The notes: generated from the letters alone by a model not told the origin. 64,000 nt of DNA from Phaseolus vulgaris (GCF_000499845.2 NC_023758.2:35686608-35750607), one strand, 5' to 3'. Counted from the stretch's first letter, positions 27,801 to 41,044 are shown. Program-made: numbers and translations.

Positions 27801-28547
27801 ATTTTACCAAAAAGCAATGGAGGGGCCAAAGAGATCAATATCAACTATTAATAAAGTTTTTTCATAAACATGTCTAAAATGATAAACAAACTATCTAGAT
27901 TTTCGTGATAAAAAATTATATATATTATATAAGTAAATTTTTAAAATTCTTACTCCTTCTATTGACAAAGTATACTTACCATGTATTCTTATTTGTTTTT
28001 ATCCATGGGAAAGAATCGTACTCATATACTATAAATTTTACAATAACTCATATAACTCATTTTTATTAATTTAACATACCAATCACTCCATGTATAAGTT
28101 ATTTCAATTCCAAAAGAAGTAACATACATAAACAAGCATTAAATATTTAGATAAATGTAGTTATTTTAGTTATGACTAACTGGTGGAATGAAGAACATAA
28201 GAGTTGAACATGTGCAATCAAAATCATTGTGCCTTGTAACTTTGGAACTTTGGCCAATATTAAGCCTCCATGACCTTGGAAATAACATCACTCTTGGCCT
28301 GGCCAACTGTGTGTCCTGGGTGGACCATCACCTTGGTTGTTATCTTGGTGACAACATATAAGCAACATGGTGACCATCTCAACAATAGATCCATGGCAGC
28401 AAAACAAATTCAACTTGAGTATGATGGAGTTGAAATATGAATTGTATGTGATATATAAAGCCACTTTGTTACTCTGTATGATATTAAAATAGGCGTGGCT
28501 TGTACTCTAGGTTCTTAGAAGCAGGAATAGGTTTTGGTGAATAACTA

Positions 28548-29062
28548 CATTACAAGAAAAGAAAAGAAAAGAAAATCATGCAATAAAAATTATTTTTAAA
28601 GAAAAAAAATAATTAGTTGTTATAGTGACTAAATTAGAGATCATTTTAGAGATAAACTATTTTTGGTTTTTAAATTAGTTTTTATTATTGTTAAATGGTT
28701 TCTAAATTGATATATGTTAGAGATCCCATCGACCAAAGATTAGAGTCTTTCATAGTATACAAATGAGTGCAAACCTCACCTCATTGAGCCGTTTTATGAG
28801 GTTGAGTCAGACTTAAAGTCCACTTCGTAATATGGTATCAGAGCCTTTCATAGTATATAAATGGGTTCAAACCTCACCTCATTAAGCCAGTTTTATGAGG
28901 TTGAGTCAGATTTAAAGTCCACTTCGTAATAATATATCTAATTACAATTAGATACCAATTTAAAAATTATTTAACAATAATAGAAACTAATTTTATTTTA
29001 ATTTCTAAAATGGTCTCTAATTTAGTCACAACAACTAAGTATTTTTTGTCTCTAAAATTTAG
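28548..29062. mobile_element. CACTA-type MITE interrupted by a TRIM-like element
   Basis: The left end is CATTACAAGAAAAG at 28548. The arms (GACTAAATTAGAGATCATTT left, AAATGGTCTCTAATTTAGTC right) pair as in the intact copies. The centre is split at 28715-28931 by a short LTR-type element with its own target duplication. Confidence 0.7.
28715..28931 (+). mobile_element. TRIM-like short LTR element (LTR, primer site, partial LTR)
   Basis: LTR 1 (28715-28832) starts TGTTAGAGATCCCATCGACC and is followed at once by TGGTATCAGAGCC (28833-28845), the initiator-Met tRNA primer site. A second, 5'-shortened LTR copy (28846-28931) follows directly. The two copies share CAAACCTCACCTCATT and AAAGTCCACTTCGTAATA. 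A 5-bp duplication ATATA flanks it (28710-28714, 28932-28936). There is no coding capacity. This is a very common type of legume TRIM; the missing start of LTR 2 indicates an internal deletion. Confidence 0.75.
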
Positions 29063-29944
29063 ACCCTAGTATAACAAAGTTGATTAATTGAAATTTTTAG
29101 ATTATATTTAGTTAAAGTATTTTTTAATTATAATATATCAGATATTAGCACCTCATCCGGTTTTATTAATTATATTAAAAAATCAAACAAATGTCATGAT
29201 CAGCAAAAATAATTAAATTAGATAACTTTAATTCATGAAATTAGATTTCTCGTTTCATATATTCACAGTTAATTAAATAATATAAGTGGTTATATTTAAT
29301 AATATTGTTTATAATATGGTTAAAAATGCAATTTCTACACCAATATACGTCTGAAAGTTAAGTCTACATGTTTGTTACAATTAAGACAAAAATATATTTA
29401 TTTATTTCTGTAGAAAGGACTAGAGATTATATTATAAAAAAATAATTAATCTAACAAAATTTTGAAAAGGTCCGAGATTATTTGCAGAATTTAAAACACT
29501 GACATTTGTTATGAGAATATTAATTATAAGGGTTAGTGAAACTAATTGTTTATCAAAACAAACAACTTTATATTTTGATGATTATGAATAAATTCATAAA
29601 ATAACTTATTATTTTGATTAATTAATACTAAATGGTTATTTGGCAGAATAAAATATAACTCATCATTTTCAGTAACCAATGTAATTGAATACAAAAATGA
29701 AGACTTATTTTATAGTAGTCCCCACCTAGATATGTTACCAAAATCTCATCTAATATCTAAGTTTTCTCTTTATACTTGTAACTATCCAATCGTCAACCTC
29801 ATCTCAATTGTTGATTTTTCCTATGCTGATCCATTAGAAAAACAGCTCATTCATCTCAATCCCTTCACCTTCTCTTATTCTATTTATAAAAAACCCTAAG
29901 AAGAAAACTTTGCTTCCATTTCCTCCAATTAATGCCAAGTTACA
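29063..29944. other. AT-rich intergenic sequence, no gene recognised
   Basis: No coding, RNA or transposon feature could be supported here. Confidence 0.5.
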
Positions 29945-30570
29945 ATTTTTTTTATCAAAAAAAATAATAAACAAATATGAATCATTTCAGGGATAATCTA
30001 ACCCTCTCCTGAAAATCAAACAAAATAATAAAAAAACTCTAATAACAGCGGGCAGCACACCACCAGCCAACATCCATCAAGGAAAGCAAAATTAAAGAAA
30101 AATTCCAAATCTGATACATGCAAACTAAATGATCAATACACCAGTCAGAATAAGAAAAACAAGTTGAAGGTACCTTGGAGGCAACCCAAGAGCAAACCTT
30201 TAGTTGAATAAGCGCAAAGACTTTTGAAACATTCACCATTCCTCTTTTAAAAATTACCTTATTCTTGAACCTTCAAATCTTACTTACTGGAACATGCAAA
30301 TAGTTCCCCAAATTACATTAACAGATTCAAATGCATTACACATCCTAAACTGTAGGAAATTAAAAGATCATAATGGTCCACAGATACCAAACCTAACCAA
30401 GCGTAGCACTGACTTCAAATAAATCATTCTATTCTGCACTCGAAAAACAAATGACGCCATGACTCATTTTCCACCCTGCAGATAATACATAAAATATTCT
30501 CAAACTCTATCCCTATTCTTACCAAATTTTCCTTGATGACTAATTTACCAATACCCTCCAAATAGTGACT
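29945..30570 (-). mobile_element. 5'-truncated LINE 3' end, degenerate
   Basis: Same family and orientation as 1805-2490. The nucleotide text ACACCAGTCAGAATAAGAAA then AAGGTACCTTGGAGGCAACC closely parallels 2036-2095. The minus strand gives WCIDHLVCMYQIWNFSL and ends in an A/T-rich tail at 29945-29975. The 66-codon open frame at 30039-30239 is a fragment of this element, not a gene. Confidence 0.7.
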
Positions 30571-31685
30571 TGGGCCAAATACATAACCTTAATCATCCAA
30601 AACTCAACAAATCAGTGATCCAAAACTTTCAATTACAAGTATTAACAACGTAGTAATATTTCCCTAAATAAGGAAACACAAGAAAAACTTTTTGCTGGAA
30701 AAGAAGTTAAAAGTATTATTACTTAAAAAAAGCTATTCTGACGTGCTTTTGTGTTATTAAAAATATTTAATCAAACAGATTAATAAATTGTCAATCAACA
30801 TATTGTCCATAGATTATAACGGCAATAACAATGACATCCCACTAATTAATACATCTTTTAACATACTATTTATTATTAAGAAATAGTATTTATTTTATGA
30901 CCCACTAAATAGAGAATATAAAACCTAATATATGGTCCACATAATTTAATGAGAACTATATGAATGTGACTAATTCCTAATAAAAAAGAATATATAAAAG
31001 TAATACCATTATTATAGCATTCAATTTCAGCAACTAAAATATGTGTTAAGAAAATAAGTGAGTTAAACACTAATCAACATTCGTTGACCTAGGTAGTTAA
31101 GAGAGTCCAAATCCTTCAAATCGTGGCAAATATTGAATTTTCTTTTGCTGATTTTCCCATTAACAACTGTATGTTAATTAAGATAATAATCTCTCATGGT
31201 GGGAGAACTATTCCATCAATTGGGTGTATGGATTCTTCTTTGTTAGATACAATTTTTTTTTTAAAAAAAAGAATTAGATTGCAGTTTTTTTATTAAGGAT
31301 TGAGATACCTTTATTATTAATTTATATTTTCTTTTTGGCTGATAAAAGAAATGAATTGGGTGTATTGAAGTAGGTTAGTAGGTGATGAACTTCTTTGGAG
31401 GTCCCAGTAGACGAATGATGCATGAGCATTATTGGTGTTTGTTTTCCTTCACATTTGAAACAGATACACAGCTTTCAGAAAGACCAATTTATATGTGTGA
31501 TTGATGAGGATGCACATGACGATGGCCCTTTTGTAGAGAGGACAACAATGTTTATCCCTCTGTCTTAGGCATGCATGTGTTACACTTGCAACTGCATGCA
31601 GTCTCAAATTAAGCCTTGGAAGATGAAGACAAAAAACATAGAAGTAGAAGACTTTTTTAAGGAAATAATATGTGTTCCGGTTAGG
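30571..31685. other. Intergenic sequence, no gene recognised
   Basis: AT-rich, no supported feature. The small open frame beginning at 31575 runs into the repeat that follows and has no recognisable homology. Confidence 0.5.
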
Positions 31686-31689
31686 AATA

Positions 31690-32165
31690 TGAGACCTAGA
31701 GAACTATTGAAGAGTTTCGTCTTTTTCTTTTCTTTGGGCAAGTTGCTAACACTTCACTGTGATCCTTCTAGTCCTCGCGTCACTCCTTCGGTTTCGGTCT
31801 CTCAGTCTTGGGTGAATGTCAAATGGGGAAGGTACCTGCAGAAGGCGCTCCGACACTCAAGTCAGTAAAAAGGGTATTCGACACTTGGGGGTGTACAGTG
31901 ATAATGACGTACCTTTCTTCTTGGAATGTGTGCGCTATTTATATTATTTTAATGAGCTTACCTTATTGTGCCAGATTAGTGAAGTGGATCGTGCTTAGAA
32001 GGGTATTACTTAATTCTTAATGACGGTTTAACTTTATTGACTTTGGTTTGAACGTTAATGAATTAGGTGTGTCGGTCAGGCAGGCCGTCCGTATACCTTT
32101 CGGTCAACTCGGTTAGGGAGACGAGTCGTGGTAATGACCGGTCAGTCTATACCAGTACAATATTC
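31690..32165. repeat. Unclassified GC-richer dispersed repeat, LTR-like
   Basis: A stretch of markedly higher GC and CpG content (GGTACCTGCAGAAGGCGCTC, CGGTCAGGCAGGCCGTCCG) of the kind found in Phaseoleae LTR retrotransposon LTRs. I could find neither ends nor coding sequence. The open frames crossing it are not believed. Confidence 0.4.
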
Positions 32166-33417
32166 ATTCCATATTTTTATATTAAAAGTTTTCTTTTTTA
32201 AGTTATGATAAAATTATAATAAATAGAAATGTAAAAAATAGAGTTATTTTTAATTTGTGAAATAATCCAAACGTAAATGCTTAGGATTCTTTGTTAGCGG
32301 GGCATGCATGTAAGCTGAAAAGCAAACATGGAACTACAGATGAATTCATCACATCATTCATCATCAATTATTTGTAAACATCAAAGAGACCCGTCAAGTC
32401 ATTTCCATTTGAAGTCCCTAACGAGAAAATTATATATATTTCTCCTTTTTTCTTTCACTTTTACACTCATGATTTGTTATCGGGTCAATCAGAAGAGAAA
32501 TTATACAAATGTTTTTATAATTAAGAGGAAAATAAGTTTAGAATTAATATATAAGATGAATTTTTGATAAGAGACAAATTCTTATCAAAGAGAATTTACG
32601 TACAATACTCTTGGCCATGTTAATTAGGAATCTTCATGAGAGTTCACATACATATGAAAGCCATAAACTTGATGGATGGACTACCACACTGTCCCTATAC
32701 AGTTATGAGATTCAACACCACTCATAGTAATAAGGAAGAGACACATGCTCCACTTTCCTTTCTAAACACACCCATGTGCCCATGTTCTAACTTTCATTAA
32801 TTCTATATCCGTTTTAGCTGTTAGGGAAAATCATTTTATTATTATGGACTTCCATTAATTGTACTACTTGCAAGTATTAAAGATACCACATTGAATAAAA
32901 ATTATAATATTTTATAATATATAAATAAATGTAAATTTTAATAAATCATTTTATAAGATTAATATTCACTTATTTGTACCTTACAAACTATGAATAACAC
33001 CCTTATCCTTCAATGTACCTTCTTATCCTCAAATATTTGGACCTCTAAACTTACATTTCAAGATAATACAGTAGTATATCCTAAATTCATTCAAATCATC
33101 ATCTACTACTTTATCCATAAATTGACCTTTTTCTTTAATAAATAAAATAGATTTTCTCTCTAATATGTATAATTGATATCTAAATATATAATGGCACTTT
33201 CTAAAGTTTAGTACCAAAAACAGATTATTTCAATTAATTCAATGCGTGAAGCTTATTTTAAAAAATCAACAAAATTAATCTAAGAAAAGAACTCATTGCT
33301 GAGGAAAGTCTTGTGGTCAACCCATAATATCATATTCAAGAAATTGACCTAGTAAAAATAGACTCCAAGTTAAAGCTAATTTTAACCTGGCCCAAAAAGA
33401 TCACATAATTAACATCT
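32166..33417. other. AT-rich intergenic sequence, no gene recognised
   Basis: Several short open frames exist (for example 32328-32567) but none shows known motifs or a plausible exon structure. Confidence 0.5.
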
Positions 33418-33870
33418 TACCTTATCAGATTAAGTTGACTAAACCTGACCGAAAGAGTCACATTAACACCCTACTTGTTCATCTAATCAATGAATTTGAG
33501 TTAAAGTTTAATTAAACCTGACCCAACTTGTTCATCTAATCAAATTAAGTTGAATTAAAGTATAATTAAAACTGACACAACTTGTTTATCTAATCAGATT
33601 AAGTTGTATTAAAGTTTAACTAAACCCGACCCAAGTTGTTCATCTATTAGTTAAAGTTAAATTAAATCTGACCCAAGTTGTTTGTCAAATAATACTATAT
33701 GTTAAACTAAAAGCTAAACTCAATGTGACCCAACAGGTCACATTAGCACCCTACTTGTTCATTTAATAAACTAAATATTGAACTAAAGTTACATTAAACT
33801 TTTTGACTCCTGTATTTGTCAAACTAAACTGTGTTTAACTTGACCCATCTAGTCAATTAAAGCCTACTTT
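33418..33870. repeat. Degenerate tandem array, about 54-bp unit
   Basis: Units read approximately CTGACCCAACTTGTTCATCT then AATCAAATTAAGTTGAATTA then AAGT, with the best pair at 33518-33625. Flanking units are decayed and of variable length. It is non-coding. Confidence 0.75.
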
Positions 33871-35099
33871 TGAATCTAATCATTATATTGTGTTGATACT
33901 CAAGAAGAAAAGATGATTTGTGGCACATCATCAATAGAATCCCCACCAAAGATAAACAATAAAGTTGATAAACTAGGAAGATCACTTGCTATACTTGTAG
34001 GGTCTTTGAATGACATCAAACGAATATTTTCAGAAGTAGTGGGAATGAAAGTAATTTTGATTGACATGCACCTCTACGGCTTTAGCTTAGTATAGGGCAA
34101 AACAAATTTGTTGTTACAAATGTACTCTCTCCACCCATTTTGATTTTGAAAGATTAAACCTTCTAATGTGATTAGGTTTAGACTTTAGACTCAAGTTAGT
34201 TTGTATATATGGATAAAGGTAGAAACATAGAGAGAGCATTTTATTTTATATATTATTATATTATAAGGGTTGATGTAACATATTATCTCTTTTTATATGT
34301 ATATTTGAGGATTGGTTCGTTGATTTGTAAAATTTAATGGTGTTGAATAAATTGGTTTGGTCTAAGGATTAGAATATCCCTTAAATGTTTTTTTTATTAT
34401 TTACTTTTTATTGATAAAAAAACCAATTAGCAATAAATCTCAACTCCTAATTTATCTTCTAAAATGATTAATTAAAAAAAATATTTGTCAACAATTTTTT
34501 TTTAGTTATGAGTCTATAGTATATGGTGTCAACTTTAGTAATTGACACTTTAACCATTATTAAAATTAAATTTTATCAATCAATATTGATTATATATATC
34601 ATTTAGATATTTAAAGATATATGATATAATAATTACTTACTTATATTTTAATAATACATTATAGGTTAAAATAGAATAAAGTGGTAATTAGGGGCCACAA
34701 TATATCGGATTTAGTGGATCAAACTAGGTAGTTTTAATTTCCTAGTGGGACCTGATTTATTTAGCTAACCTCAACAATTCAGAAGCTAGGAATGAGTTGG
34801 TACGTTGACTTATGTTATTAAAGTTAAAAAGTTTATTAGGTTTTTATACCAAGTTCGTACTATAATTTTTTTAAAAGTTTGTAATGTTTTAAAAAAATTG
34901 AAATATATATTTTGTGATTACTATATGTTTATTTTATAACTCAAATAATGCTAGATTCTTCATCTTGACCAAGAGATTTGTTAACTAGGTTTCAAGAAGT
35001 AACTTCAGCTCAAATATTACAAATTTTTCATTTCCTAAAAAGGTTATCTCTAAGTCTCAAAGAACTTATTTATATAAATAAAAGATCTAAAATAGAAAT
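33871..35099. other. AT-rich intergenic sequence, no gene recognised
   Basis: A 60-codon open frame at 33913-34095 has no recognised relatives by eye. Nothing else could be supported. Confidence 0.45.
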
Positions 35100-35466
35100 A
35101 ACTAAGAAAATTATTAAAAAAAAACAATTTTAGAGACAAAATATTTTTAGTTTCTATATATTGACTAAATTAAATACTATTTTAGAGACTAAAAAATTAT
35201 TGGTGTCTAAATTAGTTTTTATTATTGATAAATAGTTTTTAAATTGCTATCTAATTAACTACCAAAGTTTTAACTTTCAATTATTTAGATTCTAAAGTTG
35301 GTAGTTAATTAGATATTAATTTTTAGAAACTATTTATCAATAATAGAAACTAATTTAAATACCAATAATATTTTTAGTCCCTAAAATAATATTTAATCTA
35401 GTAAATATAGCAACTAATTATTTTTTATCTCCAAAAATTTGTTTTATTTAATGATTTTCTTGTAAT
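35100..35466. mobile_element. CACTA-type MITE, moderately decayed
   Basis: The left end is ACTAAGAAAATTATT and the right end TGATTTTCTTGTAAT. The internal arms (TTAGAGACTAAAAAATTATT against AATATTTTTAGTCCCTAAAA) are complementary along most of the element. Confidence 0.65.
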
Positions 35467-35589
35467 ATAATCTAGTATAATCAATTATTTAAAAACCATT
35501 TTAACTTATTAAACCAAAACATGTCTTATCTTGAAAAGTCGTTACAATGGGTTTATTAACGTTTCAAATGGTTAAAATCACTTGAAGTA

Positions 35590-37010
35590 CTTATGGATGC
35601 AAAAGACATCGAAAGTGAGATTTGATGAGCAAGGGAGGGAGGAACGGAGGTTTCTGCTAGCCGAACAAAATAGAAATTTTCTCAAGCAAGAAACTGTATT
35701 ACAACAGAAAGCTCATCCAGCAGTAAAATGGAGGAGGGCTAAGAACGGGTTAAATTGGGGTTTTGAGAATGATCAGTGGCGCGATGACAAGGAGATGATT
35801 AAGGATAAGGACAAAGACTTTTTTAAGTAAAGATTTGAAAATGTTGATGAGATTCTTGTTAGATTGGGTAATTTTAGCTTCAATTCAATATCTGGTGAAG
35901 ATAATTGTATGTTGGTAGGAGCCTTTTCTGAAGAGAAAGTTAAATTAGTTGTTTGGAGTTGTGATAGTTTGAAGAGTCTTGACCCTTACGGGTTTTTAAA
36001 TGAGGATATTCTCTCAGTAGTGAACGAGTTTGCGAACAGTAGCAGATGGCCCAGGGGTTAAAACACGTCATTCATTTGTTTGGTTCCTAAGGTCGATAAT
36101 CTCCATCAGTTAGGTGACTTTAGACTTATATCGTTGGTTGGTTGTCTATATAAAATTGTGTCGAATATTCTGTCTTTAAGGCTGAAAAAGGTGATAAGTA
36201 AAGTCATAATAAACCTTAGACAAACAGCTTTCTTGAAGGAAGAGGGTTGTTGGACAGTGTTCTTGTGGCTAACAAGGTCTTAGAGGAGATAAAAAGGAAG
36301 AAGAAAAGTTGTGTTTTCTTCAAAGTTGACTATGAGAAGACCTATGATTCTGTTAGTTGGAAGTTTATCTTCTATATGCTTGAAATGTTAGGTTTTTGTG
36401 ATAAATGGATTAATTGGATAAAATCATGGTTGGATTCTTCTTCTGTTTTGGTGTTAGTTAATGGGAGCCCAACTAAGGAGTTCCACCGGAAGAGGGGTCT
36501 TCGTCAAGGTGACCTTTTAGCAGCCTTCTTGTTCCTCATTGCGACAGAAGGTCTAACAGGTGTGTTAAGGAAAGTTGTCGAGTGGAATTTGGTTGACAAT
36601 TAGGAGATTGGGGTTAAGAAGGTAAACGTTAATATGCTTCAATTTGCAAATGACACTTTGTTCTTTTGTGAAGCTAATACTAAAAGTGTATTTACAATAA
36701 AGGTAATTTTGAATTGCTTTGAGCTAGTCTCTTACCTTAAGGTCAACTTTTTGAAGAGCAGGATTGGTGGGTGAGAGTTGATCAGTTAGTGATCATGCGT
36801 TCTACTGCAATTCTCAACTATGAAGTGATGAAAAATCCTTTTAAGTATTTGGGGAAGCTTGTGTGTGTGTTGGGGGGGGGGGGCGTCATAAGAGAGGTGC
36901 ATTTTGGGTTGGAGTGGTTGATAGAATTAAAAACAAACTGGGTAGGTGAAAAGGTAGATTTTTGTCGGTGGCAGGGAGGATTTGTTTAATTAAGTATGTT
37001 CTCTCGTCTA
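35590..37010 (+). pseudogene. LINE reverse transcriptase remnant (L1/RIL-type ORF2)
   Basis: With stops and frameshifts the plus strand gives VWSCDSLKSLDPYGF (35950, the usual SPGPDGF-like motif), LISLVGCLYKIVSNILSLRL (36127), FFKVDYEKTYDSVSWKFIFY (36318), GLRQGDLLAAFLFLIATEGL (36497) and LQFANDTLFF (36640). The catalytic box is FAND rather than FADD, so the enzyme is dead at the active site too. It lacks endonuclease and C-terminus. It is a diverged relative of the LINE at 59001-64000. Confidence 0.85.
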
Positions 37011-37549
37011 TACCGTTGCTCTAAGTTTCTCTATATAAAATGTTTCTCGTCTATACCATTGGCCCCTGATTGAAAGTCTAAAACGACTATTTTTTAGGCT
37101 ATATAATCAGTGTTTAAATCTAAAAAATGAGAGAGATAAAATTTACAAAAGAGATTAAAAGTTTTTCAAGATTGCTTAAGGCTTTGCATTGGTTAAGAGT
37201 GGAATAGGATGTGCTATATTCATTTTGTATCAGGTGAGATCCTTCATGTTCATACTTGTGTTTCAATTCATATTTGTAAAATTGTAAGATACTGGTTTTT
37301 TACCGTCAGAGGGTGTTCTGACTTGTAGTTTTTGTGTTTCAAAGAGGGTGAGTGTTCTTGAAGAGTTTAAGATCACCTCTTTGATATTTGTGTTGTGTAA
37401 TCTGTGGTTGATTACTTAGTGAAATACCCAGGAGTTTCTGGAGACTAGATGTAGCTCAGGTTGAAAGTGAACCAGTATAAACATTACGTGTGAATCTCTC
37501 TATCCCTCATTGCTTTAAAACTGTTTTATATGTGTTTTTGCAAAGTGCT
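37011..37549. other. Intergenic sequence, no gene recognised
   Basis: Includes a small direct repeat (TCTCGTCTATACC at about 37003 and 37046). Nothing else supported. Confidence 0.45.
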
Positions 37550-38335
37550 GATAAAAATTATTATGAATATTAAGAAAATTATTAAATATTATTACTATTA
37601 TTAAATATTAGTAATATTATTAAATATTATTAGAATTATTAAATATTATTAATATTATTAAATATTATTAGTATTATTAAATATTATAAATAGTGTTAAT
37701 ATTGTAAATAATATTAATATTATAAATATATTAATGATATTAATATTTTTATTAATATTGTTTATTTATTATTACTAATATTATTAATTTTATTCATATT
37801 ATTAATATCATTAATTTTATTAATGTTACAAATACTATTAATATTATTATTCATATTATTAATATAATATTAATTATATTATTATATTATTATTATTAAT
37901 TTTATAATATTAATAATATGTATACCTATTAGTTAGGATTATTATTATTATTTATGAATATTAGTTATGATTTTATAATTGTTCAAATTATAATAATATT
38001 TTTAATATTATGTATATAATTATTATGATAATAGTTGGTAGGTAATAGATATTTGTCGGTAATAATTGGTAAGTAATAGAGATTCGTAGGTAAATGTTGG
38101 TAGTGAATAGGTAATAGAGATCTATGGATAATAGTTGATAAGTAATAAATATTCGTGAGTAATAGTTGGTAGGTAATAGAGATCCGTGGATAATAGTTGT
38201 AAAATAATGTTGAATTTACTTACGAATTTTGATATGTGGATAATATTCATAAATAATGTTGTCCGTAGGTAATGCTGAGTTTATTTACGAAATCAGTTAC
38301 GTGGATAAAAATTCATAGACAATACTAATTTTTTT
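37550..38335. repeat. AT-rich repeat block: TTAAATATTA array plus GTAGGTAATAG-type array
   Basis: The first half (37560-37900) is built of ATTATTAAATATTATTA phrases, nearly pure A/T. The second half (38020-38330) repeats GGTAGGTAATAGAGATCYGT with variation. The same two kinds of text occur, inverted, at 57551-58644, indicating one repeat family. Confidence 0.7.
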
Positions 38336-39436
38336 TTAATGTCATTTTCACTTTTCTAAAAGAATGATGTTAAATAGGCTTAAATATTTTATTCCAAGTC
38401 CTCACTTTAGAAGTAATTAATATGAGTCCAGAAAATTCTCTAAAGAAAACATGTAAACAGTAATTATTTCTTGAATAAATCAATTCAGACAGCATCTGCT
38501 TGCTGATTTTGTTAGCTTAGGAATATTAATATAGAATTATAACCAAACTTGATCTGATCTGATCTTGTGTCCAGGGAGAATTCCAAACGAACAAAACAGA
38601 TTTTGTTTTAGTCATTCATGTACACTCTCCTAGAAGAAACTTAGTACTAAACTATGAGTTAGTTGATGAATTAAGCCCCCACCACAACCTTATTGAGACC
38701 TCACTTTCTTGATCCCAAAGCATGTTTCCTTTTTACTATCCTCAATTATCTCCCACCACTATGCTTCATATCACAACAAATACTAGGTACCCCACCTAAT
38801 CTTTTTAGGCATTCCATTTCCCAGACATTTTGGGATGTTAGTTTTTCTAGAAAAAACAACCCACCTCAACAACTTTCCCAATTAACCTTTTTCAAACTAT
38901 TTTTTATTTTATAAAATTTATATATATTAAACAAATGTTTGGCCAAGTTGTTTACTTGATAGGTCACTTCTATTCTTTTGGACAGGTTGTCAACCTAGAC
39001 AAATCTAAAGGAGAGAGAGCCCTTATGTTGTTTTTGGGGAAACTTGTCGAAATAAAGGAATTTAAATGTTGATTTTCCTTTTTCTATTTTTGATCAAAAT
39101 TTATGTTAATTCTGTTTTAGAGGGTGTTCGGTACCATTTTTTTTTTCGTGTTCGAATCATGATTCTAAGAATAATAAACCTTAAAAATTATCAATATTTT
39201 TCTATTAAAAAAAATTAAATAAATAAAAGTATTTGAGACATTCTTTAACCTTTCATTCTTAAACGTTAATAAATTTTGACTGGTTAAATAAAATTTCACG
39301 GTCACGAAATTATTTTTTCAGGAAACGTGATTGTGCACAATTCTAAAGAAACATGATTTCTGAAAATACTATTATTTTTTCAAAAAATCAAATAGAAGAA
39401 ACATTTTTTCAAACCTTAAATCTTCTCGACATCAAC
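38336..39436. other. Intergenic sequence, no gene recognised
   Basis: AT-rich. A 73-codon open frame at 38693-38914 has no recognisable motif and no support. Confidence 0.5.
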
Positions 39437-39905
39437 ACTATGTAGCACAGATACGGATACGGACACTGACACGACACGAATACAGACATTGACATGACAC
39501 GAATACGGATACGGAGATACGTATAATCTCTAAAATGTAGGACACGGGGACACAGATCTATATATTATATAATTTTGAATTATATAAATTGAAAATAAAT
39601 ATTTATGTGCAAAAGTATGTTTCAGATTATTTTGGGAGCAGAAAGATATTTTTCATGACTGGTTCAAAAGAATTTGTTCCTTATTTTTATAATCATAATA
39701 AAAAATTACATAATAAATTTGAGTTTTTAGAAAATTATTGTATTTATACATTTTAAAATTGTGTTAGAACCGTGTTAGAATTTTCAAAAATCCAACAAAT
39801 ATTTTTTGAATTGAACACTTCACTGATAAGTGTCCTACGAGTATCGACATCGACAAGTATGTCCGACACGGATACGCCCATTTAAGATAAGTGTCCGAAC
39901 CTCAT
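39437..39905. repeat. Dispersed repeat with ACGGATACGGACAC-type units
   Basis: The left part (39450-39530) holds short degenerate units GATACGGACACTGACACGAC. The right part (39830-39880) repeats related words (GTATCGACATCGACAAGTAT, GTCCGACACGGATACG). Between them lies AT-rich sequence. The class is not determined. Confidence 0.45.
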
Positions 39906-41044
39906 AGCATCAACAACTTTCCTTCAATCAAATATTCACAATGAAGGTAGCGTTGTTTTTCCCTTTTCCAAGAAAATATAATCTCTCTTCGAAACTAGGT
40001 TAAATATATATTTTTTTATACTATAACACGAGATTTGTTTTCATTCTCGATTCAAACTTCAAACGATTTAAACATTTATAATATAAAAAGGTTTGAAATA
40101 AATTTCTTTTATATAAAATTAATTTAATTTAAGGGTTCTATTTCATTAACTTATTAGAAGTGATTATAGTAGATATTAACCATCAAAACAATAACAACAA
40201 ATTTACATAAAAAAATTAATAATAATTTTACATATAAAATGATTTGTTTTAATTATTTTTATATTACAAGTTGAATAATCTAAAGTTTGAATATAGACAA
40301 AAATCAATTTTATTTTATAGTTAATAATTAAAAAATATATTAAATTATTAAAATAATAATATTAGTTGAGTTGATATTTAAAATCGAAACCACCAGTTCA
40401 AAACTGCTTCAAACCAAATCATCTATAATAAAGGAAAAGTTGATAAAGAATAAATTAATAAAAAAACACAAAAATAGAATACAATTCCAATGTAAGCAGT
40501 AGAAAAAGGTTTCCCATTCCACATAACCTGCTTTGAATCTGGAAGTTGATGTTGATGTAGTATACGTTGTGTTTATCTCCATTAAAAATCCTAATTTGGA
40601 TAACTAGGGCAACATGTGAGGTGTAATTAATGCCTCTATTGCATCTTTTTGACTTCATTTTCCATTGGATCACTCGCACAAATGCTGGCTTTTATTTTCG
40701 GCAATGATTTCATTCTCATCTCAACTGTTTAATTTTGAAGCTAATTACAACTTTACATGTTTGACAATGGTGGAATAATCATATTTTAAGCCACACTTTT
40801 CTCAAATGATGAATGATTCACAAACCGTTGCCAAACAGCTTCTGACAGAGTTTATGATTCAACTTTTGTCCATTAGTCTTCACCTTATTTTATGCATTTG
40901 CCCTTTCTGTTTCATCATAGTAGCAGTGTCCTCACTCAACATTTTTATATCTACAGACAAATCATATCTTACTTCGCATGAGAATAATAGTATGAAAAAT
41001 TCAGTAATCATGACTCCATAAATATTATTTGCAGTAAACATTTT
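39906..41044. other. Intergenic sequence, no gene recognised
   Basis: No supported feature. Small open frames on both strands near 40455-41021 look random. Confidence 0.5.
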
